Shown here: positions 18,355-25,898 of the stretch, piece by piece | Position numbering within the stretch: position 1 is the stretch's first letter | Layout of the letters: each line of letters starts with the position of its first letter | NCBI GenBank assembly: GCA_012729055.1 | Contig: JAAYDW010000001.1 | Coordinates: forward strand, 1-43,544 | Length of the DNA stretch: 43,544 nucleotides | From: Deltaproteobacteria bacterium | Lineage (GTDB): Bacteria > Desulfobacterota > Syntrophia > Syntrophales > Smithellaceae | Direction of reading: 5' to 3' | Notes under the pieces: generated by a model | What the model saw: only the letters and a program-made list of their open reading frames with translations | Database searches by the model: none | What the model was told of the DNA's origin: nothing | Made by a program: the position numbers and the translations under genes

Positions 18355-19051
18355 GCACCACCGATCCGGTAATGTAGCTTCCCCGCGTGGCCAGAAAGGC
18401 CACCACGTCCGCGATTTCCTCCGGCCGACCGATGCGGCCCAACGGAATGTTGCCCATAATTTTTTCCTTCACTTCCGCCGGCAGCTCTCCGGTCATGTCC
18501 GTGTCGATGAAGCCCGGCGCGACGGAATTCACCAGAATGTTGCGGCCGGCCATTTCCTGCGCCAGCGACCGGGTGAAGGCGTCGAGCGCCGCTTTTTCCA
18601 TCGTGTAGGCGATCTGTCCGGGATTGCCGGTATGCCCCACCACGCTGGAAATGTTGATGACGCGGCCCGAACCGGCCCGCATCATGAACTGCCGAAGAAT
18701 CCGTTTGGTCAAATACCAGGCGCCGCGCGTCATCGTCCGCTGGGCGTCGAACTGTTCGACCTTCATGGTAATGATGTCCGCGTTCACCGACCAGCCGGCG
18801 TTGTTCACCAGCGCGTCCACGCGGCCCGACGTCTCCTTCAGCGTTTGTATCAGGGCGTCGATCTCTTCGAGCGACGCGAGATCCGCCTGAACGAGAAAAC
18901 TGTCCGCAATCTCTTCGTGCAGGGCCGCGGCCTTTTGGGCGCTCGCGCGGTAGTGAATGCCGACGCGGAATCCCTCCGCGGCCAGCGCGCGGACGCACGC
19001 GGCGCCGATGCCCGTGCCGCCTCCCGTAACCAGTGCCACCGGTTTATCCAT
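18326..19051 (-). CDS. fabG: 3-oxoacyl-ACP reductase (FabG-like SDR)
   Basis: 241-aa SDR. The cofactor motif is TGGGTGIGAA near residues 9-18, NNAG is near 83, Ser135/136 precedes Tyr149-x3-Lys153 (IAYTMEKAA), and the C-terminus VVHVNGGLYGG is typical of FabG. It reduces 3-oxoacyl-ACP. ATG 19051 overlaps the KAS III stop in a TGATG arrangement and fixes the start. The same frame stays open far upstream, but that part is only a shadow of the KAS III gene. Confidence 0.92.
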   Translation of the reverse strand: MDKPVALVTGGGTGIGAACVRALAAEGFRVGIHYRASAQKAAALHEEIADSFLVQADLASLEEIDALIQTLKETSGRVDALVNNAGWSVNADIITMKVEQFDAQRTMTRGAWYLTKRILRQFMMRAGSGRVINISSVVGHTGNPGQIAYTMEKAALDAFTRSLAQEMAGRNILVNSVAPGFIDTDMTGELPAEVKEKIMGNIPLGRIGRPEEIADVVAFLATRGSYITGSVVHVNGGLYGG

Positions 19052-20043
19052 CAGGTTCGCTCCTCGACTTTCAGCATCAGATGGGCCCAGGACAATCCCG
19101 CCCCGACAATCGACATGGCCAGGCGGTCGCCCGGACGCAGGTCCTCCCAGTGCGCGGAAAGCACCGACGGCGCGCTGCAGCAGCCGGTGTTGCCGAACTG
19201 ATCCACGCCGTACCAGTGGTTTTCCGGCGCGATACCCGTGCGTTCGCAGACGGTTTTGAGCATGCCCAGATTGGCCTGATGGCCGATGAACAAAAACCGC
19301 TTCGCCTCGCTTTCGTAACGGGTCCGGAAATTCCGGACGCCCTCGGTGGTCGTGCGGATGGCGAAGCCCTGAACGGCGTTGCCGTCCTGGTAAAAGCGCC
19401 ATTTCCAGTCGATTCCGACCTTGGTCCAGGCCGACGGGCGCGAATCGAAGCTGCAGTCGCAGAAAACGGCCCGCGACGGAATGCGGGCGGACACGACGGC
19501 CGCGGCGCTGCCGTCGCCGAAAAGAACGGCCATGGAGCGGTCCGCGTAATTCACCGACTTCGTCAGCGTTTCCGAATCGACCACCAGCACGTAAGGCGGC
19601 AGCGTTTCCGGCAGCATCCGGCATAAAAAGGTGATCTGCATGCCGAAGGAACTGCACGCCGAATTCATGTCCAGACAGGGCACTTCAATGCCCAGTTCGG
19701 CGGCGACGGCGGAGGACTCCGCCGGCGCGATGTTGTCGGGCGACGAGCTGCCCGCGATGATCATGCCGATGTCGGCTGTCCCGAGCGACGCGCGCTCAAG
19801 GGCCTGCCGCGCCGCGGCCGCGGCCATCTCAGCGTTGGTGTACTGCCGGGCCTCAAACGCGCCGTGGAAATCGGCGTTCTTGGTGGCCCGGATGTAATCC
19901 AGCGGCAAAACGGTGCGGCGGTTGGCGATGCCCACGCGCTCGAGAATCCACTCGTTGGACGTGCCGATATCCAGGTCTTCGAGAAACTGATTGGAGATGA
20001 CGTTCTCCGGATTGAAATGTCCCATGCCGTGCAGATACACCAT
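19051..20043 (-). CDS. 3-oxoacyl-ACP synthase III (KAS III/FabH-like)
   Basis: 330-aa thiolase-fold initiating condensing enzyme. The active-site cysteine is Cys130 (DMNSACSSFGMQ), with the His in FIGHQANLGML and the Asn in FGNTGCCSAP. KAS III enzymes start chains from an acyl-CoA primer. The primer is unknown here but might be an unusual CoA ester, given the acyl-CoA dehydrogenase next door. It starts two bases after the dehydrogenase stop. Confidence 0.9.
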   Translation of the reverse strand: MVYLHGMGHFNPENVISNQFLEDLDIGTSNEWILERVGIANRRTVLPLDYIRATKNADFHGAFEARQYTNAEMAAAAARQALERASLGTADIGMIIAGSSSPDNIAPAESSAVAAELGIEVPCLDMNSACSSFGMQITFLCRMLPETLPPYVLVVDSETLTKSVNYADRSMAVLFGDGSAAAVVSARIPSRAVFCDCSFDSRPSAWTKVGIDWKWRFYQDGNAVQGFAIRTTTEGVRNFRTRYESEAKRFLFIGHQANLGMLKTVCERTGIAPENHWYGVDQFGNTGCCSAPSVLSAHWEDLRPGDRLAMSIVGAGLSWAHLMLKVEERT

Positions 20044-20045
20044 TG

Positions 20046-21245
20046 CTATACGATCTCCCGTCCGATAATCATGTTCTGCACTTCGCGGACGCCTTCGTAA
20101 ATATCAATGATGTGCGCATCCCGCGCCAGCTTGGAAATTTCATAGTCCGTCGTAAAGCCGTAGCCGCCGTGCAGATGGAGCCCTTCGGTGGAGCAGAAAA
20201 CGGCCGCTTCCGCGCAGGTGTTCTTCGCGAGCGACGCATAAATGCCCGCGTCCTTCGCCTTTTCCTGAATCTTCCAGGCGGCCTTGATAAGCGACAGCTC
20301 CGCCAGCTCGACTTTCTTCCACATGGCCGTGATCATGTCGCGCGCCACCGGCAGATCGCAGATGCGCTGGCCGAACTGCTTGCGTTCGGCGGTGTAGGCG
20401 ATCGTCACGTCCAGCGCCCGCTTGGCGAGACCCAGGCCGATCGCGGCGACCATCGGCCGCGCGTAGTCGAGCACATCCATGATGTACTTGAATCCGAAGC
20501 GCCGGTTCCCGATGATCTGGTCGGGATGGACGACGACGTCCTCGAAGGTGACGCTCGCCGTGTTGGACAGGCGCTGCCCCAGTTTGTCCTCCGGCTTGCC
20601 GATGACAATCCGGCCGCCGGTGGGAAGATCGATCGTCCGGGTCGCGTTGCCGACGTCCGGAATGTCTTCGGCCGTCACGGAAGGCGCGGGAATGACCACG
20701 CACGCCATGAAACTGCCCGCAGGCGAACCGGTCTTGCAAAGCACCGTAAACTGCGACGCGTACGACGCGTTGGTGATAAAACACTTGGAACCGTTGAGCA
20801 CATAATTGCCGTCGTCGCGTTTGGCGATAAAGCTCGTCATGAGGGAGTTGTCGGAACCCGCGCCGGGTTCGGTCAGACAAAAGGACGCCAGGAGCGGTTT
20901 TTCGACGAAGGGCCGCAAAAACCTTTCCTTCTGCTCCTCGGTGCCGTGCTGGCTGATCACGACGTTCGCCAGATCGTTGCACATGGCGGACGTGGCGATG
21001 CCCGTGTCGCCGTAGGAGATTTCCTTGATGATCGCCGCCGAGGAAAACACGTCCACGTCGAAGCCCTTCACCGATTCGGGAATGCACAGGTTGATGACGC
21101 CCATCTCCCATGCCTTCTGGATAATCGGCCAGGGAAAGCGGTGCGCCTTTTCCATTTCCAGAATATGCGGAGTGATATCGTTTTTGACCAGCTTGCGCAC
21201 GGTCTCCACATACAGCAGCTGATTTTCATTATAGTTGAGATCCAT
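20046..21245 (-). CDS. Acyl-CoA dehydrogenase family flavoprotein
   Basis: 399-aa FAD enzyme. Substrate/FAD motifs CLTEPGAGSDNS near 124 and FITNASYASQFTV near 153 are clear, and the catalytic Glu is in IDIYEGVREVQ near residue 380. The C-terminal GGYGFTTDYEISKLARD is typical. It lies inside an acyl-ACP synthesis operon that lacks an obvious enoyl reductase. It could therefore oxidise an ACP- or CoA-bound acyl chain, as prolyl-ACP dehydrogenases of this family do, or act as the reductase. ATG 21245 was chosen for the DLNYNENQ start, and the longer frame is Arg/Ser-rich. Confidence 0.9.
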   Translation of the reverse strand: MDLNYNENQLLYVETVRKLVKNDITPHILEMEKAHRFPWPIIQKAWEMGVINLCIPESVKGFDVDVFSSAAIIKEISYGDTGIATSAMCNDLANVVISQHGTEEQKERFLRPFVEKPLLASFCLTEPGAGSDNSLMTSFIAKRDDGNYVLNGSKCFITNASYASQFTVLCKTGSPAGSFMACVVIPAPSVTAEDIPDVGNATRTIDLPTGGRIVIGKPEDKLGQRLSNTASVTFEDVVVHPDQIIGNRRFGFKYIMDVLDYARPMVAAIGLGLAKRALDVTIAYTAERKQFGQRICDLPVARDMITAMWKKVELAELSLIKAAWKIQEKAKDAGIYASLAKNTCAEAAVFCSTEGLHLHGGYGFTTDYEISKLARDAHIIDIYEGVREVQNMIIGREIV

Positions 21246-21279
21246 AATTACCCTTTCTGATTGTTTGTCTGTTGCGGAA

Positions 21280-22227
21280 TTACTGGGCGGAAAAAATTTT
21301 CTCCGCGGCCGCGAGTCCCGTGATCGACTCGCAGGCGACGCCGATACTCTTGAAAAAGTCGCGCAGCGGCCGGCCCGGTCCGATTTCAAAGACGCGCGCG
21401 GCGCCGGCGGCGAGCGTCTGCATGTTGTCGCACCACCGGACGGGATTCGAAAGCTGGCTCACCAGGTTGCCGATCACCGCCTCGACGGACGGCTCATGAA
21501 ACGTTCCGCGATAGTTGGAGGTCACCGAGCCCGCGTTGCGGCCGTCGAAGGACGAACTGAATTGCCGGAGCGTCGCGGCGAAGGGTTCTTCGATTTTTTT
21601 CATGAACCGGCTGTGGAACGGAGCGCTGACGTTCAACTGCACGAACCGGCAGCTCCTGGAAGCGTCAAACAGCGCCTTGCAGCGGTTTTCCGCCTCGGGC
21701 AGCGCGGCGGCCTCGCCGCTCACCACCACCTGAGTCGCGGAGTTGATGTTGGCCACGTCGATCGGCAAATCCGCGAGCGCGGTCTTGAGGGCGTCCGCGT
21801 CCATGCCTTCGGCGATGACCGCAGCCATGGATCCCACGCCGACCGGAACGGCATCCTGCATCAGCCGGCCGCGCATCCGGACGATCTGCACGGTATCGGC
21901 AAAGGGCATCACGCCCGCCGCCGTAAGCGCCGTAAACTCGCCTAACGAATGGCCGCCGAAGCAGTCGGCCCGGAAACCGAATCTTTCAGCCAGCCCGCGC
22001 AGCATCGCCACTTCGGTAGTGACAATGCAGGGCTGTGTGTATTCGGTCAGATTCAATCTCGCATCTTCTCCGAAACACAGAGCCGCGACATCCCACCCCA
22101 GGACGTCGGACGCCTCTTCAAAGGTCCGACGACAGACAGGCATCGCCTCGTAGAAATCCTTTCCCATTCCCGGCCGCTGCGATCCCTGACCGGGAAAAAC
22201 CGCCACCGTTGCTTTCTTTTCGCCCAT
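21280..22227 (-). CDS. fabD: Malonyl-CoA:ACP transacylase (FabD)
   Basis: 315-aa acyltransferase. FPGQGSQ lies near residue 11, the nucleophile Ser94 in GGHSLGEFTA, and the His in NVSAPFHSRFM near 200. It transfers malonyl groups to ACP and is the first gene of the operon. ATG 22227 follows a GGGAG site. A second copy of a housekeeping function inside a self-contained cluster suggests a dedicated pathway. Confidence 0.93.
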   Translation of the reverse strand: MGEKKATVAVFPGQGSQRPGMGKDFYEAMPVCRRTFEEASDVLGWDVAALCFGEDARLNLTEYTQPCIVTTEVAMLRGLAERFGFRADCFGGHSLGEFTALTAAGVMPFADTVQIVRMRGRLMQDAVPVGVGSMAAVIAEGMDADALKTALADLPIDVANINSATQVVVSGEAAALPEAENRCKALFDASRSCRFVQLNVSAPFHSRFMKKIEEPFAATLRQFSSSFDGRNAGSVTSNYRGTFHEPSVEAVIGNLVSQLSNPVRWCDNMQTLAAGAARVFEIGPGRPLRDFFKSIGVACESITGLAAAEKIFSAQ

Positions 22228-22560
22228 AACACATTCTCCCGTGTCTCTGGTAAAACCGTTCATAATCAACAAACACCCCGCCTCAAAGCACAAAACATGC
22301 CATAAAGAGCCATCCGAAAACGCTGGATGCAGAAGCTGAAATCCACTGATCTTTTAAGGCTAAGACCGCCTGTCGCGCACGCCGGATTTCTGATGTTAAC
22401 GTGTAATTTGCTTTGCACTGCGAACGGATCTTCGCACAAAAGAGGTCATGCTTTCCGCACTCGGACATTGACATTGTGCTGCTTCATGGTAAAGGGGTTT
22501 TAAAACGAAGGATAGATGAAGTCAAGTTGAAAGTGGAACGCCTTTTGCCCGGATAACGCC
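22228..22560. other. Intergenic region between divergent fabD operon and mpg; holds a promoter for mpg
   Basis: No gene is supported here. A consensus -35 TTGACA (22468-22473) with TAAAGG (22490-22495) after 16 bases could drive mpg. I could not pick a convincing promoter for the fabD operon on the other strand. A minus-strand frame at 22283-22474 has no recognisable homology. Confidence 0.45.
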
Positions 22561-23154
22561 ATGAGCCTCCTGCCTCAGCAATTCTACAACCGGCCCACGC
22601 TCCAGGTGGCGCGCGACCTCCTGGGGAAAAAACTTGTCCGCCGTCTGGACGGCTGCAACCTGTCCGGCTTTATCGTCGAAACGGAAGCCTACCTGGGCAG
22701 AGTGGACAGCGCCTGCCACGCGCACCGCGGCCGGACCAAGCGCAACGACGTCATGTTCGGGCCGCCGGGCCGCGCCTATGTTTATTTCACCTACGGCATG
22801 CACTATCTGCTCAATCTGGTGACGGAGGAGGAAGATGTTCCCTGCGCGGTGCTTCTCCGGGCGCTCGTCCCGGCGACGGGACAAGACCGGATGCTGGCCC
22901 TAAGAAAACGCGGCGGAAAGGAACTGACCAACGGCCCGGCGAAACTATGCCAGGCCCTGGCGATAGACAAGTCGTTCAACGGCTGGGATCTGACGCGCGG
23001 CGAGCGGTTGTGGGTGGAGGAAGGCCTCGTCCTTGCGCCCGGCGATATCCTCGCCACACCCAGAATCGGCATCGATTACGCGGCGTCCGAAGACCGCGCC
23101 GCGCCTTGGCGGTTTTTAGCAACTCCGCCTCACTTTTCCGCCTCTCCGGAGTAG
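22561..23154 (+). CDS. mpg: DNA-3-methyladenine glycosylase (AAG/Mpg family)
   Basis: 197-aa base-excision repair enzyme. The catalytic Glu is in IVETEAYLG near residue 41, with FGPPGRAYVYFTYGMHYLLN near 76-95 and ELTNGPAKLCQAL near 121. It removes alkylated purines. It starts at ATG 22561 and its 3' end overlaps the convergent permease gene by 25 bases. It is a single-gene unit. Confidence 0.94.
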   Translation: MSLLPQQFYNRPTLQVARDLLGKKLVRRLDGCNLSGFIVETEAYLGRVDSACHAHRGRTKRNDVMFGPPGRAYVYFTYGMHYLLNLVTEEEDVPCAVLLRALVPATGQDRMLALRKRGGKELTNGPAKLCQALAIDKSFNGWDLTRGERLWVEEGLVLAPGDILATPRIGIDYAASEDRAAPWRFLATPPHFSASPE

Positions 23155-24188
23155 AGCTCCGGCAGCAGTTTCCAGGCGGCCAGGAAAAACGCGGCAACCA
23201 CCGGTCCCAGGACGAACCCGGAAAAGCCGAAAACCGCCAGGCCGCCCAGCGTGGACAGGAAAATCAGCAGGGAGTGCATCTGGATATCCTTGCCCAGCAG
23301 GATGGGCCGCAGCAGATTGTCCACGGAACTGATGACGACAAATCCGAAAATCAAGATAAGCAGCCCCTGCCAGATATGCCCCGTGAGCAGCATGATGACG
23401 CCGGCCGGCGCCCAGATCACCGCGTTGCCGATCGCGGGCACAATCGAAAGACCGACCATCAGGACGCCCCAGACCAGCGGGCTTTCAATGCCGGTGATGA
23501 AAAAAACCAGACCGCCCAGAAATCCCTGAATGCCTCCGATGACAAACGTGAATTTCAGCGTGGCCTTGGAAGTCACCAGAAATTCGGAAATGAAGGTGTC
23601 CAGATGGCCCTTGTCGACCGGCATGTGCTGGACGATCACATCCACCAGGTGCTCCCCGTCGCGCAGGAAATAAAACAGACTGTAGAGCATCACGGCAAGT
23701 TGAATGAAGAAAAGGATCGTGTTTTCCGTAAGGGCGGAGAGGTTCCGGACGATGAAATTGGCGGCTGCCTTGAGCGCCTCGGCGGATTTGTCCGTAATGA
23801 AACTGTGATCCAGTTCGAAGCGGGCGACCAGCGGGTGCCGGCCCACCGTGTCGAGCAGACCGCTGAGCGAATTTATAAGGGAGCCACTCTGCGCATTGAC
23901 CGCATTGTAAAGATTCAGCGATTCGCCGATCAGCAAAAAGAGAATCAGCCCTACGGGCAGGATCAGCACGACCAGCACCGCGGCCAGCGTGATGCCGGCG
24001 CACAGGTTGGGGCTGGAAAACCGGGCGCACAGGCGTCTGTTGAGCGGCGCAAAAATCGCGGCCAGAAGCACCGCCCAGAAAATCGCGAAGAAAAAGGGAC
24101 GCAGGATGTACCCGACAAGCAGCGTCACCGCCGCCAGCAGAAGAAAAAATATGTATTTGGGAAAATGGGCAAACGGTGTGTCGGACAT
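23130..24188 (-). CDS. AI-2E family transporter (PerM/YdiK-like permease)
   Basis: 352-aa membrane protein with about seven hydrophobic segments. Family sequence includes GGIQGFLGGLVFFITGIESPLVWGVLM near residue 220 and SIVPAIGNAVIWAPAGV near 245-261. The family contains TqsA (AI-2 export) and many permeases of unknown substrate, so a quorum-sensing role should not be assumed. It converges with and overlaps mpg. Confidence 0.9.
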   Translation of the reverse strand: MSDTPFAHFPKYIFFLLLAAVTLLVGYILRPFFFAIFWAVLLAAIFAPLNRRLCARFSSPNLCAGITLAAVLVVLILPVGLILFLLIGESLNLYNAVNAQSGSLINSLSGLLDTVGRHPLVARFELDHSFITDKSAEALKAAANFIVRNLSALTENTILFFIQLAVMLYSLFYFLRDGEHLVDVIVQHMPVDKGHLDTFISEFLVTSKATLKFTFVIGGIQGFLGGLVFFITGIESPLVWGVLMVGLSIVPAIGNAVIWAPAGVIMLLTGHIWQGLLILIFGFVVISSVDNLLRPILLGKDIQMHSLLIFLSTLGGLAVFGFSGFVLGPVVAAFFLAAWKLLPELYSGEAEK

Positions 24189-24217
24189 AGCGTGTCTCCT
24201 TGGCGCTTGATCGCGTC

Positions 24218-25129
24218 CTAATCCAGAGGATATCGTTTGTTTCTGCGCCGGTAAAGGCGCAACTGCAACTGCTGCCGGATCAAAACGGTTTTGATGTGCA
24301 GCACGCGGTAACTGTAACGGATGTTTTTCCCCAGGCGGTCCGGATAGGCCGCGGCGCCCACATTGAGCTTGGCGCCGCCGGCGGCCATTTTTCGAAACAG
24401 GTTGATCTCCTTGCCGATCACCCGGGTGACGCCGCTTTTCACGGCATCGAGCATGGCGGGGCCGGTGTTCTCGCAGGCCGCATAGGTCACCACTTTACCC
24501 AGGGAGTAAAGCGAATGGCCGTCGCTGCCGCCGGTAACGGCCTTTTTGAGATCGACGGCCAGACGGGCGCAGCGGAGGTTCCACCGGTGAATGTTTTCGG
24601 CGTTGATCGCCTCCACGCCGTCCACGGATTCCCAGAGCCGCTCCAGGCGGGGCGCATCAAAGTTGATGTTGCAGATGCCGGTATAGGCCACGCAGTAGGG
24701 ATGCGGGAAAACGGTCACGGAGGGAAAGAGTTTGGCGCAGTGGATGATCTCTTCCATGCCGAGGCGGGTGGAGCTCATGAGGTCTTTCCCCAGAAACGGC
24801 CGGACGAAGGTGGTGTAAAACTTTTTCAGATGCCGCCGTTCGTAAAAGTACACGAGGATGTGCGTCCCTTCCCGGGACGTGATTTCGATGCCGGGAATGC
24901 AGGGCACATCGCGGTAATGCTCCATTTCCATGGCGCCCCGGATGTCGTTGTGGTCGGTGATGGCCACGCCGATGCCCAGCGCGCGCGCCCGCGCCGCAAT
25001 GATCCAGACGGCGTCGCGGCCGTCCGTATAATGCGTGTGGAAATGCATGTCAAAGACGGCGTGCTCCCTGCGCAGCAGTGCCAGATCCGGCTTTTCGAAC
25101 TTTATTCTGGAGGATGGACGGTCGGCCAT
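24218..25129 (-). CDS. PHP-domain phosphoesterase
   Basis: 303-aa metal-dependent phosphoesterase of the PHP family. Metal ligands appear as FDMHFHTHYTDG near residue 28, AITDHNDI near 57, PGIEITSREGTH near 80 and GGSDGHS near 200. Related enzymes (YciV/RnaAM) hydrolyse nucleoside 3',5'-bisphosphates or short RNA. The substrate is not decidable. It follows the permease gene's start by 29 bases and is on the same strand, upstream of it. Confidence 0.85.
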   Translation of the reverse strand: MADRPSSRIKFEKPDLALLRREHAVFDMHFHTHYTDGRDAVWIIAARARALGIGVAITDHNDIRGAMEMEHYRDVPCIPGIEITSREGTHILVYFYERRHLKKFYTTFVRPFLGKDLMSSTRLGMEEIIHCAKLFPSVTVFPHPYCVAYTGICNINFDAPRLERLWESVDGVEAINAENIHRWNLRCARLAVDLKKAVTGGSDGHSLYSLGKVVTYAACENTGPAMLDAVKSGVTRVIGKEINLFRKMAAGGAKLNVGAAAYPDRLGKNIRYSYRVLHIKTVLIRQQLQLRLYRRRNKRYPLD

Positions 25130-25224
25130 CGTATGATATCGATCCCTCTCTGCGTTGCAGCGTTAAACGGTTGAAAATTTATCACAGATTGCCGATAATC
25201 GCAATTCGGCCGGAGGGCAACGAT

Positions 25225-25254
25225 TTGCCCGTCCGGCGCCGGGTATGATATAAA
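25225..25254 (+). promoter_or_regulatory. Candidate promoter of the alarmone hydrolase gene
   Basis: TTGCCC (25225-25230) and TATAAA (25249-25254) are spaced 18 bases apart, about 20 bases before the TTG start. A short leader with AAGGAGG follows. Confidence 0.45.
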
Positions 25255-25274
25255 CACCGTCCAAGGAGGCCTCT

Positions 25275-25859
25275 TTGAAAAACGATTTGACGCTGGTTCT
25301 AAAAGCCCTGAATTTTTCCGCGGGGAAGCATCGCCATCAGAGGCGAAAAGACACAGCCGCCTCGCCTTACATCAATCACCCCATCGAAGTCGCCTATACG
25401 CTCTGGACCGCAGGCGGGATTGCCGACGAAACGGCCATCATCGCCGCCCTGCTCCATGACACGATCGAGGATACGGATGCGACGCCGGGAGAAATCAGCG
25501 CCGTCTTCGGAGAGGAAGTGCTGGGGCTGGTGCTGGAAATGAGCGACGACAAGCGTCTTCCCAAACAGGAGCGCAAGCGGGAACAGATCGCGCATTCGCC
25601 GCATTTGTCCCGGCGGGCCAAACAAATCAAGCTCGCCGACAAAATCTGCAACGTCCGCGACGTCGCCTTCAACCCGCCGGACCGCTGGTCCCGGGAAAGA
25701 AGAAGCGAATACCTCGCCTGGGCCGAGGCGGTGATCGACGGCCTGCGCGGCGTCAACGCCGGGCTGGAAAAACATTTCGACGAAATCCTGGCGCTGGCCC
25801 GGCAAAAGATTGCGGAAGAGGAAAATGAAGCGGCTCCGCAGCCTGAAGAAAAATCTTGA
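25275..25859 (+). CDS. HD-domain (p)ppGpp hydrolase, MESH1-like small alarmone hydrolase
   Basis: 194-aa single HD domain resembling the SpoT hydrolase half and metazoan MESH1. The ligands are His35 (YINHPIEVA), His61-Asp62 (LLHDTIEDTD) and the downstream Asp in QIKLADKICNVRD near 114. There is no synthetase or regulatory domain. It would degrade (p)ppGpp or, as shown for MESH1, NADPH. The start is TTG 25275 with AAGGAGG five bases upstream, and no ATG is near. Confidence 0.87.
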   Translation: MKNDLTLVLKALNFSAGKHRHQRRKDTAASPYINHPIEVAYTLWTAGGIADETAIIAALLHDTIEDTDATPGEISAVFGEEVLGLVLEMSDDKRLPKQERKREQIAHSPHLSRRAKQIKLADKICNVRDVAFNPPDRWSRERRSEYLAWAEAVIDGLRGVNAGLEKHFDEILALARQKIAEEENEAAPQPEEKS

Positions 25860-25898
25860 AAGCTTCACGGCTCTCTTCCGGCGGATTTTTCTTCCCCC

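Noticed and set aside
18326-19657. 443-aa version of FabG
   Set aside because: The first 200 residues are an out-of-frame reading of the KAS III gene; the TGATG junction at 19051 gives the natural start.
22947-24221. 424-codon plus-strand frame opposite the AI-2E permease
   Set aside because: Gln/Asp/Arg-rich shadow of a membrane-protein gene.
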